The translations under genes and the position numbers were made by a program. Positions 17,759-27,050 of a stretch of DNA of 64,000 bases are shown here, piece after piece. The stretch comes from Burkholderia cenocepacia (GTDB lineage Bacteria; Pseudomonadota; Gammaproteobacteria; Burkholderiales; Burkholderiaceae). Where the stretch lies: contig NZ_UAQZ01000001.1 of the NCBI RefSeq assembly GCF_900446215.1, positions 372,001-436,000 of the forward strand, written 5' to 3'. Numbering within the stretch: the stretch's first letter is position 1; each line of letters begins with the position of its first letter. Below the pieces are notes generated by a model. It ran no database searches. It was given only the letters and a program-made list of their open reading frames with translations, and had not been told where the DNA came from.

Positions 17759-18952
17759 ATGGAAGGCTTCATCACCGACTGGCTGAACCTCGCGCTGCGA
17801 TGGCTGCACGTCATCGTCGCGATTGCGTGGATCGGCGAGTCGTTCTATTTCGTCGCGCTCGACAACAGCCTGAAACCGCCGACCGACCCGAACCAGCGCA
17901 AGCGCGGCGTGTTCGGCGAGCTGTGGCACGTCCACGGCGGCGGCTTCTACAACATGCAGAAGTACACGGTCGCCCCGCCGGAAATGCCGGATGACCTGCA
18001 CTGGTCGAAGTGGCCGTCGTACACGACGTGGCTGTCGGGCTTCACGCTGTTCTTCGTGCTGTACCTGCTCGCCCCGAACACGTACCTGATCGACAAGAAC
18101 GTGCTCGACATGGGCCCGGTCGTCGCCGTCGCGTCCGCGCTCGGCTTCCTCGCCGCCGGCTGGATCGTCTACGACTCGCTGTGCCGCATCCTCGGCACCA
18201 ACGACCGCGTGCTGGGCATCTGCGTCGGCCTGTACGTCGTCGTCGCGGCGTACCTCGCGTGCCACATCTTCTCGGGCCGTGCCGCCTACCTGATCGTCGG
18301 CGCGATGCTCGCGACGATCATGTCGGCGAACGTGTTCTTCGTGATCATCCCCGGCCAGCGCAAGATGGTCGACAAGATGCTCAAGGGCGAAGAGCCGAAC
18401 CCGATCTACGGCAAGCGCGGCAAGCAGCGTTCGGTGCACAACACGTACTTCACGCTGCCGGTCGTGTTCGCGATGCTGTCGAACCACTATGCGATGACGT
18501 ACACGAACAAGTTCAACTGGGTCGTGCTCGTGCTGATCATGCTGGCCGGCGCCCTGATTCGCCAGTTCTTCGTGATGCGTCACCGCGGCAAGCAGCTGTG
18601 GTACCTGCCGATCGGCGGCGTCGCGCTGCTGTCGGGCGCGCTGGTGTGGACGATGCCGAAGCCGGTCGCACCGGAAGCGCAAGCGGCCAACGCACCGAAG
18701 ATCGTGATCAACGACATCATGCCGATCCTGCAGCAGCGCTGCGTCGAGTGCCACTCGGCCAAGCCGACGCTGATGGGCAGCGCGCCCGCGGGCGTGATGT
18801 TCGATACGCCGGACGAAGTGTCGAAGAACGCGCAGCGCATCTACGACCAGGCCGTGCGCCTGAAGGCGATGCCGATCGGCAACGTCACGCACATGACCGA
18901 CGACGAGCGGACCAAGCTCGCCGCCTGGTTCGAGGGCGGCGCGGTCAAGTAA
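17759..18952 (+). CDS. puuD: Membrane-bound urate hydroxylase PuuD
   Basis: PuuD oxidises urate to 5-hydroxyisourate at the inner membrane, passing electrons to a fused cytochrome c. It replaces the soluble cofactor-free uricase. The 397 residues show about eight hydrophobic helices (for example LRWLHVIVAIAWIGESFYF at 13-31) and a C-terminal domain with one heme-binding motif, CVECH (C328, C331, H332). M380 or a nearby Met in the VTHMTDDE region is a candidate axial ligand. GGAGG precedes the ATG. It ends at a strong terminator at 19002-19029. Confidence 0.95.
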   Translation: MEGFITDWLNLALRWLHVIVAIAWIGESFYFVALDNSLKPPTDPNQRKRGVFGELWHVHGGGFYNMQKYTVAPPEMPDDLHWSKWPSYTTWLSGFTLFFVLYLLAPNTYLIDKNVLDMGPVVAVASALGFLAAGWIVYDSLCRILGTNDRVLGICVGLYVVVAAYLACHIFSGRAAYLIVGAMLATIMSANVFFVIIPGQRKMVDKMLKGEEPNPIYGKRGKQRSVHNTYFTLPVVFAMLSNHYAMTYTNKFNWVVLVLIMLAGALIRQFFVMRHRGKQLWYLPIGGVALLSGALVWTMPKPVAPEAQAANAPKIVINDIMPILQQRCVECHSAKPTLMGSAPAGVMFDTPDEVSKNAQRIYDQAVRLKAMPIGNVTHMTDDERTKLAAWFEGGAVK

Positions 18953-19001
18953 GCCGCCCGGCGCCGGCACGGTCATGCGCCGGCGCCATCCTCTCCGTTC
19001 G

Positions 19002-19029
19002 CGGGCCCGGTCACGGGCCCGTTTTTTTT
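19002..19029 (+). terminator. Terminator after puuD
   Basis: The hairpin CGGGCCCG-gtca-CGGGCCCG is followed by eight T residues, about 50 bases after the puuD stop. Confidence 0.9.
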
Positions 19030-19054
19030 GCCCGCTCAGAATGCCCTGCGCGCG

Positions 19055-19465
19055 TCAGCCGCGCATCGCGTCGCGCTGCAGTGCGACGAGTGCATCGCGG
19101 GCGCGCGGGCCGTCGTCGAACGGCACGAAGATGTGATCGTGGTACGCGGCGGCCATCACGTTGCAACTGATGCCGGCCGCACCGAGCGCGCGTGCGAATG
19201 CGGCCGTGAGGCCGACGGCCGCGAGGTCGGAATGCACGGTGAGCGTGATCCAGGCGGCGCGGAACAGCACCGGCCAGCCGCGCCGGGCGGCCGTCTGCTC
19301 GTCGACCACGACCGTCAGCCCTTCCGCTTCGCGGAACGTCGCGATCACGTCGGATACCGATACGTCGGCGTCGTGCGGCAGCGCGATGAACGCGAGCGCG
19401 CCCGGATGCAGTTCGGGCCGCATCGTGCGCAGCAGGACCGCGAGGTCGTTTTCAGGCTGGCTCAT
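19055..19465 (-). CDS. ACT-domain protein
   Basis: This 136-residue protein resembles the small ACT-domain proteins with two tandem ACT-like folds (PELHPGALAFIALP; AAWITLTVHSDLAAVGLTAA; GISCNVMAAAYHDHIFVPFD). Such domains bind amino acids and regulate metabolism; the ligand is unknown. The ATG at 19465 (MSQPENDLAVLL) gives the expected N-terminus; a longer frame to 19522 is not conserved in style. It lies 60 bases downstream of the LysR gene on the same strand and could be cotranscribed with it. Confidence 0.72.
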   Translation of the reverse strand: MSQPENDLAVLLRTMRPELHPGALAFIALPHDADVSVSDVIATFREAEGLTVVVDEQTAARRGWPVLFRAAWITLTVHSDLAAVGLTAAFARALGAAGISCNVMAAAYHDHIFVPFDDGPRARDALVALQRDAMRG

Positions 19466-19525
19466 CGGAAGATCGCGCCCGGAAGCGGGCGTCGTGCAGT
19501 GGCGCTGCGGGCACGATAGCACGCG

Positions 19526-20446
19526 CTACACGCGCACCGTCGCGACTTCGTCCGCGAGCCAGCCGCGCAACGCGACGATGCGCGGATCATCCTGCAGGTG
19601 CGCCGGATATACGACGTGATACGCGAGCGCCGGCGCCACGTCGACGCTCACGTCGAACAGCCGCACGAGGCGCCCGTCCGCGAGATCGCGCACGATCATG
19701 TGCGGCTCGGCCAGCCCGACCGCCGCGCCGTCCGCCACGGCCTGCACGACGTGGCTGGAATCCGGAAACGCGACGCACCGGCTGTCGTCGAAACCTGCGA
19801 CCCCGGCTGCCGTCATCCATGCCGACCAGCGCGGCCAGCGCACGCCGTCGACTTCGCAGTCGGCGTGGCACAGCGTGTAGCGCAGCAGGTCGCGCGGCAC
19901 GCGCGGCGGCTGCCCGGCCGACAGCAGCGCCGGGCTGCAGACCGCGACGACCGACGTGCCGAACAGGCGCTGCGCACCTGCATCGCGGTAACGCCCGGTG
20001 CCGAAGCGGATCGCGACGTCCACATCGTCGTCGGCGAAATCGCGCAGGCGATCGGTGATGTCGAACGTGAGTTCGAGCGCGGGATGGGCGGCCCTGAAAC
20101 GCGGCAGGCGCGGCAGCAGCCAGTGCGTCGCGAAGCGTGCGCCGACCGACACGCGCAGTTCGGTCTGCTCGCGCGCGAGGCGGCGCGCCCGTGCGGTCGC
20201 ACGTTGCAGGCCCGCCAGCGCGTCGGCGGCCGCGCCGGCCAGCACGACGCCGGCGGGCGTCAGCCGGATGCTGCGGCTCGTACGGACGAACAGGTCCATG
20301 CCGAGTTGCGCTTCGATTTCCTTGATCTGGTGACTGACGGCGGCCGGCGTCAACCCGACCTCGTCGGCCGCCCGCGAGAAATTCAGGTGCCGCGCCGCTG
20401 CATCGAACGTCCTCAGCGCGCGCGTACCGGGCCACATGCGTTCCAT
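19526..20446 (-). CDS. LysR-family regulator (GcvA-like)
   Basis: This 306-residue regulator has the GcvA-type N-terminus (RALRTFDAAARHLNFSRAAD, then VGLTPAAVSHQIKEIEAQLG) and the usual effector domain. GcvA-like LysR proteins commonly control divergent amino-acid or beta-lactamase genes. The class-IV aminotransferase gene starts 134 bases away in the opposite direction, the classical LysR arrangement, so it is the most likely target. Confidence 0.87.
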   Translation of the reverse strand: MERMWPGTRALRTFDAAARHLNFSRAADEVGLTPAAVSHQIKEIEAQLGMDLFVRTSRSIRLTPAGVVLAGAAADALAGLQRATARARRLAREQTELRVSVGARFATHWLLPRLPRFRAAHPALELTFDITDRLRDFADDDVDVAIRFGTGRYRDAGAQRLFGTSVVAVCSPALLSAGQPPRVPRDLLRYTLCHADCEVDGVRWPRWSAWMTAAGVAGFDDSRCVAFPDSSHVVQAVADGAAVGLAEPHMIVRDLADGRLVRLFDVSVDVAPALAYHVVYPAHLQDDPRIVALRGWLADEVATVRV

Positions 20447-20580
20447 CGATCTTCAAAAGGAATTTGATGACCGTCCGAAAACTACTCGTTTTTCATGACG
20501 CCATCAATGAGCAAACAATAGCCGTTCTTGAAGATGCCGCGCGCCGCCCCGTGCCCGCGGCCGAACCCGGAGATTTGCCG

Positions 20581-21396
20581 ATGACCGCCGTATCGTTCCC
20601 GTCCGTCACTCAACTCAACGGCACGACCGCCGCGCCGGATGCACTCGCCGCGCTGGCCTTCGCGGGCCACGCGCATTTCACCGCGATGCAGGTCCGCGAC
20701 GGGCGCGTGCGCGGCCTCGACCTGCATCTCGCCCGGCTGCGCGAAGCATCGAATGCACTGTTCGGGCAGGCGCTGCCCGACGCACGAATGCGCACGTTCC
20801 TGCACGCCGCGCTCGAGCACGCGCCATCGGCGCTGTCGCTGACCGCGACCGTTCATGCGACGAGCGGCGAATTCGTCGCGCCGCGCGCCGATGAAACGCT
20901 CGACGTGCTGGTGCGCACCGCGGCGCCGTCGTCGGGGCCCGCAGGCCCACTCGATCTCGCGCTGTTCGACTACGAGCGCGTGCTGCCGGCGATCAAGCAC
21001 GTCGGCGAAGTCGCGAAAACGCACTTTCTGCGCCGCGCGGTCTCACGGGGTTTCGACGATGCGGCGTTCATCGATCGCCACGGGCGCATCAGCGAAGGCT
21101 CGATCTGGAATCTGGCGTTCTGGACCGGCGACGCGGTCGTGTGGCCGGTGGCCGGCATGCTCGGCGGTGTCACGATGGGCATCCTGCGGCGGCAACTGGC
21201 ACGCCTCGGCGTCGCGCAGCACGACCGTGAAGTCAGGCCGGCCGACCTGCCGTCACTGGCCGGCGCCGTCGTGATGAATTCATGGACGCCGGCCATCGCG
21301 GTGCGCCGGCTCGGCACGGCGACGCTGCCCGATTCGTCGTCGTTCGTCGCGCTGCTGCATCGCGCGTATGAACACGAGCCGGCCGTCGCGCCGTGA
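20581..21396 (+). CDS. Class-IV aminotransferase (branched-chain/D-amino acid/ADC lyase fold)
   Basis: This 271-residue PLP protein of fold type IV contains the motifs expected around the PLP lysine (LPAIKHVGEVAKTHFLRRA, with K in the IKH or AKT context) and the cofactor-binding stretch FIDRHGRISEGSIWNLAFW. The lack of a standard branched-chain signature leaves D-amino-acid transaminase, 4-amino-4-deoxychorismate lyase and specialised transaminase as options. I chose the ATG at 20581 (MTAVSFPSVTQLNG) with GGAG upstream. The frame extends to 20464, but those 39 residues do not fit the family and would leave little promoter next to the divergent LysR gene. Confidence 0.75.
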   Translation: MTAVSFPSVTQLNGTTAAPDALAALAFAGHAHFTAMQVRDGRVRGLDLHLARLREASNALFGQALPDARMRTFLHAALEHAPSALSLTATVHATSGEFVAPRADETLDVLVRTAAPSSGPAGPLDLALFDYERVLPAIKHVGEVAKTHFLRRAVSRGFDDAAFIDRHGRISEGSIWNLAFWTGDAVVWPVAGMLGGVTMGILRRQLARLGVAQHDREVRPADLPSLAGAVVMNSWTPAIAVRRLGTATLPDSSSFVALLHRAYEHEPAVAP

Positions 21397-21429
21397 TGCA
21401 CGCCAAGCTGAAACCCAGGCGCCGAATGC

Positions 21430-21834
21430 TCATGCGTCGCCCGTCTCCGGCAACCGCGCAATCACCTTGATCTCGAACTGAAACCCATACAGCCACGTCG
21501 CGCCGACGGCGGTCAGCGTCGGATGCGGTGCGTCGCCCCAGTATTCGGGCACGATCGCCCAGACCCGCTCGAACGTCGCTTCGGGATCGACGAGGAACAC
21601 CATCACGTCGACGACGTCGTCGAACGTGCAGCCGGCCGCGCGCAGCACCGCATTCAGGTTGTCGAACGCACGGCGCACCTGCGCGCCCAGTTCCGGCTCG
21701 GGCGAGCCGTCCTCGCGGCTGCCCACCTGCCCGGATACGAACAGGAAGCCGTTCGCGCGCAGCGCCGGCGAATAACGGTTGCGGTCGTACAGCGCCTGGC
21801 GACCCGGCGGAAAAACTGCGCTACGCTTTGCCAT
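21430..21834 (-). CDS. RidA-family (YjgF/YER057c/UK114) protein
   Basis: This 134-residue RidA-family protein resembles the enamine/imine deaminases that clear reactive products of PLP enzymes. The pattern SPALRANGFLFVSGQVG, AFDNLNAVLRAAGCTFDDVV and HPTLTAVGATWL is typical. The usual arginine that binds the substrate carboxylate is not obvious (TLTAVGATWL where RidA has xxRxxV), so it may belong to a RidA subgroup without classical deaminase activity. The ATG at 21834 gives MAKRSAVFPPG. It is divergent from the next LysR gene and converges on the aminotransferase gene. Confidence 0.8.
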   Translation of the reverse strand: MAKRSAVFPPGRQALYDRNRYSPALRANGFLFVSGQVGSREDGSPEPELGAQVRRAFDNLNAVLRAAGCTFDDVVDVMVFLVDPEATFERVWAIVPEYWGDAPHPTLTAVGATWLYGFQFEIKVIARLPETGDA

Positions 21835-21984
21835 TCGACACCTCCATCGGTCTTGGGCGGCATGCCCGTGCATCAACGATGAAGGCACTTTAAGGACCGT
21901 TGCGCGGCGGATAAACCGGCAACCCTGTCCAACACTGTTTGCACATCCCAAACAATCCTGCGACCGACGCGGAGCCCCGACCCG

Positions 21985-22950
21985 ATGGATCGATTCGACG
22001 CAATGCAGGCGTTCGCCCGCGTGGTGGAAGCCGGCAGCTTCACGAAGGCAGCCGACACGCTGCACATGAGCCGCACCACCGTCACGCAACTGGTGCAGCA
22101 GCTCGAAGCGCGGCTGCGCGTGAAGCTGTTCAACCGCACGACCCGCAAGGTCGTCGTCACGGCCGACGGCGCCGCGTACTACGAACGTGTCGTGCGGCTG
22201 CTGGCCGACATGGACGATGCCGAAACGAGCCTGTCCGCGGCGTCGGCGTCGCCGCGCGGGCGGCTGCGGGTGGACGTGCCGAGCCCGTTCGCGCGCCTGA
22301 TCCTGATCCCCGCGCTACCCGCGTTTCATGCGCGCCATCCGGACATCCAGCTCGACATGGGCGTGAGCGACCGCGTGGTCGACGTGATCGGCGAGAACGT
22401 CGATTGCGTCGTGCGCGGCGGCGAGCCGACCGACCGCTCGCTGGTCGCGCGCCACATCGGCGACCTGCGGCTCGGCGTGTACGCATCGCCCGCCTATCTC
22501 GCGCGCGCCGGTACGCCGTCGCATCCGGCCGAACTGGACGACGCGCATCATCGCGTCGTCGGCTTTCTGTGGGCGCGCACCGGCAAGACGCTGCCGTTCG
22601 CGATGGCATGCGACGGCGAGCAGGTCCACGTGCGTGGGCGCTACGTGCTCGCGGTCGACGACGGCAATGCGTACCTCGCAGCCGGCCTCGCAGGGCTCGG
22701 CATCCTGTGGCTGCCCGACTACATGGCCGCCGCGTATCGCGCGAACGGCGAACTGGTGCCGCTGTTCGCGCAATGGCAACTCGAACCGATGCCGATGTAC
22801 GTCGCCTTCCCGCCGAACCGGCACGTCAGCGCGAAGCTGCGCGTGTTCGTCGACTGGGTGGCCGAGCTGATGACGCAGCATGCGCCGGTCGCCACCCGGC
22901 GGCGCGGCGGCCAGGGTTCGCGCGCGATGCGCCAATCCTCGTCCATCTGA
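21985..22950 (+). CDS. LysR-family regulator
   Basis: This 321-residue regulator carries the common MDRFDAMQAFARVVEAGSFT N-terminus with an HTH at AADTLHMSRTTVTQLVQQLE, then an effector-binding domain containing SPRGRLRVDVPSPFARL. It belongs to the large CrgA/DsdC-type aromatic and oxidant-responsive group. It is divergent from the RidA gene over 150 bases, its likely target along with itself. The C-terminal 20 residues are basic and poorly ordered. Confidence 0.87.
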   Translation: MDRFDAMQAFARVVEAGSFTKAADTLHMSRTTVTQLVQQLEARLRVKLFNRTTRKVVVTADGAAYYERVVRLLADMDDAETSLSAASASPRGRLRVDVPSPFARLILIPALPAFHARHPDIQLDMGVSDRVVDVIGENVDCVVRGGEPTDRSLVARHIGDLRLGVYASPAYLARAGTPSHPAELDDAHHRVVGFLWARTGKTLPFAMACDGEQVHVRGRYVLAVDDGNAYLAAGLAGLGILWLPDYMAAAYRANGELVPLFAQWQLEPMPMYVAFPPNRHVSAKLRVFVDWVAELMTQHAPVATRRRGGQGSRAMRQSSSI

Positions 22951-22974
22951 TTCGCGCGCAGGCGAGCGTCCATG

Positions 22975-23002
22975 AAAAAACCCGCGCAGGCCGCGCGGGT
23001 TT
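22975..23002 (-). terminator. Terminator of the minus-strand allantoin operon
   Basis: CCCGCGC-aggcc-GCGCGGG forms a 7-bp stem extended by AAA/TTT pairs. On the minus strand it is followed by six T residues, 30 bases after the allA stop. It may also serve the convergent LysR gene. Confidence 0.85.
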
Positions 23003-23031
23003 CGACGGGAGGACGATCGGATCGGCCTGAC

Positions 23032-23544
23032 TCAGGCCGTCACCGCATCCAGTGCATCCTCGGTGAGCCACAGCGATTCCTGCAGATCCTGCTCGTTCAG
23101 GTTCAAGCCGTCGCCGCCGCGATCGACGACGATGAAGTCGCTGACGCCGCCGAGCGCGATCAGCGGGTGATGCCACACGCCCTTCGCGTAGTTGACGCCC
23201 TGCCAGCCGCTCGTCACGAACGCACGGATCTTCGCCGGGTCGAGATCGCCCGCGGGCGCGACGACGACGAGATACGGCTGGTCGTTCAGCGGCACGAACG
23301 CCTGGCTGCCGAGCGGGTGCCGCTCCAGCATCTTCACTTCGAACGGCAGCGTGCGCGGCTGGCCGCGGAACAGGTTGACGAGCGTGCGGCCGCCTTCATC
23401 GGTCACGTCGACTTTCGCGAGATCGTGAAAGCGGATCGTCGTGCCGAGGTTGATCGGGATCTGCTTCGCCCCTTCCGTTTCGATCACGTCGCCGAACGGC
23501 GCGAAGGCTTCCTTGGTCAGCGGTTCGATGGCAAGCGTCTTCAT
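23032..23544 (-). CDS. allA: Ureidoglycolate lyase
   Basis: AllA splits ureidoglycolate into glyoxylate and urea, the last step of the allantoate branch. The 170-residue cupin-like protein has the family signatures [29 protein letters not shown] and [10 protein letters not shown]. Its ATG overlaps the alc stop by four bases (ATGA), so translation is probably coupled to alc. It is the last gene before the terminator. Confidence 0.95.
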   Translation of the reverse strand: MKTLAIEPLTKEAFAPFGDVIETEGAKQIPINLGTTIRFHDLAKVDVTDEGGRTLVNLFRGQPRTLPFEVKMLERHPLGSQAFVPLNDQPYLVVVAPAGDLDPAKIRAFVTSGWQGVNYAKGVWHHPLIALGGVSDFIVVDRGGDGLNLNEQDLQESLWLTEDALDAVTA

Positions 23545-24554
23545 TTGTCGAGCGTCCCCCACAGACGCAGGCGCGACACGCCGCCGTCCGGAATGATGTT
23601 CAGTCGCACGTGCGTGACGGGGCCGAGCGACGCGATGTCCTGTTCGAAGTAGTGCTGCTTGTCCATCTGCAGCTTCTGTTCGCCGAGCAGCACCGGCCAG
23701 AACATCGACTGCGTGATCAGCGAGCTGTCCGTGCCGCCCGACACGTACGCGGCCTGGATCGAGCAGCGATCCGGATAGTTGCCCTTGAAGAACGCGGTAT
23801 CGACTTCGATCTTGCGGATCACGCCCGGCTGCGCGAGCGCGATGATCGCCCAGTCGTTGCCCGGCTCGCGGCGGCGGCGGGTTTCCCAGCCGTCGCCCAT
23901 GTTCACGCCGCGGCCCGGCAGCAGCAGGTTCGACGCGACGCCGAAGTGCTGGTTGTTCGCGGCCACCACGTAACCGCCGTTTTCCATCGCCGCGAGGTCG
24001 AACTGCTCGGTCGCGCTCGCGCCGGCCCAGTCGAGCTGCGGCTGGCCGTACACGCGCAGGCGCGCGATGCCGCCGTCCGGGTAGATGTTTACGCGCAGAT
24101 GCGTGAACGCCCGTGCGTCGTGCGCTTCGACGTAGTGATGGCTGTTGCCCTGCAGCGTCGTCGACGGCACGATCTCGACCCACTCGGTCGCATGCGTCGG
24201 CGCGCCGTCGGCCACGAACGCGGCCTCGATCGACGCGGCCGGCGGGAAGTTGCCGGTGAAATGGCTCGTGTCGATGTCGAAGCCCTTGATCACGCCCGGG
24301 CGCGCGAGCTTGACGATGCACCAGTCGTAGCCGGTCGTACGCTTGCGGCGCGTTTCCCAGCCGTCCATCCACTTGCCGTGGTCGTCGTACTTGCCGGGAA
24401 TGAAGACGGCCGGCTCGGGGTTCAGCATCCGGTCCTTCGGCGCGAAGAAGTCGTCGCTGGCCTCGAGCGCCTGCGCACCGAGACGCGGGTCGGCAAGATT
24501 CACGTAGCGCCGCGTGAAATCGGGTGCGTTCGGATCGAGAAGCGGAACAGCCAT
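23541..24554 (-). CDS. alc: Allantoicase
   Basis: Allantoicase hydrolyses allantoate to ureidoglycolate and urea. The 337-residue protein has two similar jelly-roll halves, each with a [10 protein letters not shown] or [18 protein letters not shown] motif and an [19 protein letters not shown] or [19 protein letters not shown] strand pair. This shows the internal duplication known for the family. It ends with a 4-bp overlap on allA. The upstream gap to uraD is 62 bases. The presence of alc and allA means urea, not ammonia via AllC, is the nitrogen product of this branch. Confidence 0.96.
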   Translation of the reverse strand: MAVPLLDPNAPDFTRRYVNLADPRLGAQALEASDDFFAPKDRMLNPEPAVFIPGKYDDHGKWMDGWETRRKRTTGYDWCIVKLARPGVIKGFDIDTSHFTGNFPPAASIEAAFVADGAPTHATEWVEIVPSTTLQGNSHHYVEAHDARAFTHLRVNIYPDGGIARLRVYGQPQLDWAGASATEQFDLAAMENGGYVVAANNQHFGVASNLLLPGRGVNMGDGWETRRRREPGNDWAIIALAQPGVIRKIEVDTAFFKGNYPDRCSIQAAYVSGGTDSSLITQSMFWPVLLGEQKLQMDKQHYFEQDIASLGPVTHVRLNIIPDGGVSRLRLWGTLDK

Positions 24555-24616
24555 GATGTTTCCTTGTTTCAGTGAGGCGATCAGGCCGCTGCGACGCAGC
24601 AGGCCGTATTGCGGTG

Positions 24617-25138
24617 TCAGGCGTCGATCAGGTCGTCGAGGCGGAAGCGCGCGATCCGGTAGATCTGGTCGAGGCTCGTGCGCAGTTCCTCGGTGCGCGA
24701 ATGATTCACGCGCGACTCGAAATTCGCGATGATGCCGTGGCGATCATAACCGCGCACTGCGAGGATGAACGGGAAGCCGAACTTCTCGCGATACGTGCGG
24801 TTCAGCGTCAGCAGCTTGTCGAATTCTTCCTGCGTGCACTGGTCGAGGCCTGCGCCGCTCTGTTCGCGGGTCGACTCGGCCGTCAGCTCGCCGCGCACGG
24901 CGGCCTTGCCGGCCAGCTCCGGGTGAGCGTTGATCAGCGCGAGCTGGCGCACTTCGCCGCCGTTTTCCACCGCGCCCGACATCGTCTTGTGCAGCGCGTC
25001 GATGCTCGCGAACGGCCGCTCGCCCGCGGCGACTTCGGCCACCCACGGCGAATGTTCGAAAATCCCCGACAGCGCCGCGACAAATGCGCTCGGCGCCATC
25101 GTGTTCAGTTGCTCCAACGTGTAGCGCATCGCCTTCAT
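24617..25138 (-). CDS. uraD: OHCU decarboxylase
   Basis: UraD decarboxylates OHCU to S-allantoin, completing urate conversion after PuuD and HiuH. The 173-residue helical protein has [17 protein letters not shown], the catalytic histidine in SIDALHKTM, and the family motif [11 protein letters not shown]. Its start codon overlaps the puuE stop (ATGA), so it is translationally coupled to the allantoinase gene. Confidence 0.95.
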   Translation of the reverse strand: MKAMRYTLEQLNTMAPSAFVAALSGIFEHSPWVAEVAAGERPFASIDALHKTMSGAVENGGEVRQLALINAHPELAGKAAVRGELTAESTREQSGAGLDQCTQEEFDKLLTLNRTYREKFGFPFILAVRGYDRHGIIANFESRVNHSRTEELRTSLDQIYRIARFRLDDLIDA

Positions 25139-26088
25139 GCTTTCCCTTCGTTTCGATGATTGGGCTGATACGGATGATGTTCACGCCAGTGACGCGCGAT
25201 ATCGACACGGCGCGTCACCCATACGCGATCGTGCTTCTCGATGTGATCGAGGAAACGCTGCAGCCCGCGGAACCGGCCCGGCCGGCCGAGCAGTCGGCAG
25301 TGCATGCCGATCGACAGCATCTTCGGCGCCTCGTCGCCTTCCGCGTACAGCACGTCGAATGCGTCGCGCAGGTAGTCGAAGAAGTGGTCGCCGGTGTTGA
25401 AGCCCTGCGGCGTCGCGAAACGCATGTCGTTCGTGTCGAGCGTGTACGGCACGATCAGCTGCGGCGACGTGCGGCCGCCCGACACTTCGACGTCCATCCA
25501 GAACGGCAGGTCGTCGCCGTAGTTGTCGGAGTCGTACAGGAAGCCGCCGTATTCGGCGACCAGGCGGTGCGTATTGGGGCTGTCGCGGCCGGTATACCAG
25601 CCGAGCGGGCGCTCGCCCGTCACGCGCTCGATCGCCTCCATGCCGAGGCGCATGTGCTCGGCTTCGAGCTCCGGCGCCATGCTCTGGTAGTGGATCCAGC
25701 GCCAGCCGTGGCATGCGATCTCATGGCCGAGCTCGACGAAGGCGCGCGCGAGTTCCGGATGCCGCTCGATCGCCATGCCGACGCCGAATACCGTCAGCGG
25801 CAACCCGCGCTTCTCGAATTCGCGCAGGATGCGCCACACGCCGGCCCGCGACCCGTATTCGTAGATCGACTCCATGCTCATGTGGCGGTCCGGATACGCG
25901 GCCGCGCCGACGATTTCGGACAGGAACTGCTCGGAGCCCGGATCGCCGTGCAGCACGCAGTTCTCGCCGCCCTCCTCGTAGTTCAGCACGAATTGCACGG
26001 CGACGCGGGCGCGCCCCGGCCAGTTCGCCTGAACGGGATGGCGGCCGTAGCCGATCAGGTCGCGAGGATAGTTGGGATCGAGTGACAT
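25135..26088 (-). CDS. puuE: Cofactor-independent allantoinase PuuE
   Basis: PuuE is a polysaccharide-deacetylase-fold allantoinase that opens allantoin to allantoate; it is unrelated to the AllB metalloenzyme. The 317-residue protein has the conserved YPRDLIGYGRHPVQANWPG start, VQFVLNYEEGGENCVLHGD, GHEIACHGWRWIHYQ and GWYTGRDSPNT. I chose the ATG at 26088 (MSLDPNYPRD), which matches the family N-terminus; the frame runs on to 26301 without family similarity. Translation is coupled to uraD. Confidence 0.95.
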   Translation of the reverse strand: MSLDPNYPRDLIGYGRHPVQANWPGRARVAVQFVLNYEEGGENCVLHGDPGSEQFLSEIVGAAAYPDRHMSMESIYEYGSRAGVWRILREFEKRGLPLTVFGVGMAIERHPELARAFVELGHEIACHGWRWIHYQSMAPELEAEHMRLGMEAIERVTGERPLGWYTGRDSPNTHRLVAEYGGFLYDSDNYGDDLPFWMDVEVSGGRTSPQLIVPYTLDTNDMRFATPQGFNTGDHFFDYLRDAFDVLYAEGDEAPKMLSIGMHCRLLGRPGRFRGLQRFLDHIEKHDRVWVTRRVDIARHWREHHPYQPNHRNEGKA

Positions 26089-26248
26089 GGTTCGAAGTGC
26101 AACGAAAACGGGCTGAATGAGCGGGCTGAAATAATGGGTTCGCATCGACCGCGCGGTGCCGGAGGCCGGCCGCACAAGCCGATGCGATGACGGCCCAGTG
26201 TAGCGAAAAGGTTCATACGCGCCCATACAGCGGCGCAGATAGTGCGTG

Positions 26249-27040
26249 TCAGACGGTGTGTATGTGCGGTTGCGGCAAATTCGGGACCGGTTCCGCCGCA
26301 TCCCCGTCCGACGGGCTGAAGCGGGCGAACGCGCCGTCGTAGCGCTTCGGCAGCGGCCGCGCGTAGTCGCCGCGTTTCGCGGTGGCGAGACGCAGCGCGA
26401 CCAGCGCCTCGGCCCACTTCACGGCCGCCGTGACGCCCTCGACCACCGGCGCGCCGATCTGCTGCTCGATCTCGTGCGCGAATTCGGCCATCCCCGCGCA
26501 GCCGAGCACGATCGCGTCGGCGCCGTCCTCGTCGAGCGCGCGCCGGCATTCGTCGACGATGATCCGGCGCGCGGCCGAGCCGGGCCGGTCGAGTTCGAGC
26601 ACCGCGACGTCGGTCGCGCGCACGTTGCGGCAGAACCGCTTCATCCCGTAGCGCTCCGCGAGGTGCCACGCCATCCCGCAGGTGCGCGCGAGCGTCGTGA
26701 CGACCGAGAAGCCCGGCGCGAGCACGCTCGCCGCATGCATCGCGGCCTCGGCGATGCCGATCACCGGCCCGCGCGCGAGCTCGCGCGCGGCGTACAGGCC
26801 CGGATCGCCGAAACACGCGATCACGTATGCGTCGCAGCCGTCGCGCTCGCCCTGCGCGATCTCCGCGAGGAGGCCCGGCGTCGCGAGCGCCTCGTCGTAA
26901 TATCCTTCGATCGACGGCGGCCCCATCGGCGGGCTCACGGCGACGATCTCCGTGCCGGCGGCCGCGACCTCGCGCGCGCAGCGGCCCATCGCGTCGGTCA
27001 TCCGCTGCGTCGTGTTCGGATTGATCAGTCGGATCTTCAT
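26249..27040 (-). CDS. Asp/Glu/hydantoin racemase family, probable allantoin racemase
   Basis: This 263-residue protein has the two-cysteine signature of cofactor-independent racemases: one Cys in YVIACFGDPGL and one in IVLGCAGMAEF, plus MKIRLINPNTTQRMT at the N-terminus. In purine clusters, members of this family interconvert allantoin enantiomers (HpxA-like). The gene sits 10 bases downstream of the permease gene in the same transcript and 160 bases before puuE, so allantoin racemase is the best reading. A hydantoin substrate is the alternative. Confidence 0.85.
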   Translation of the reverse strand: MKIRLINPNTTQRMTDAMGRCAREVAAAGTEIVAVSPPMGPPSIEGYYDEALATPGLLAEIAQGERDGCDAYVIACFGDPGLYAARELARGPVIGIAEAAMHAASVLAPGFSVVTTLARTCGMAWHLAERYGMKRFCRNVRATDVAVLELDRPGSAARRIIVDECRRALDEDGADAIVLGCAGMAEFAHEIEQQIGAPVVEGVTAAVKWAEALVALRLATAKRGDYARPLPKRYDGAFARFSPSDGDAAEPVPNLPQPHIHTV

Positions 27041-27050
27041 CGCACGCTCC

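Noticed and set aside
24555..24616. Small gene between uraD and alc
   Set aside because: Only 62 bases with no start and ribosome site combination; a plain spacer.
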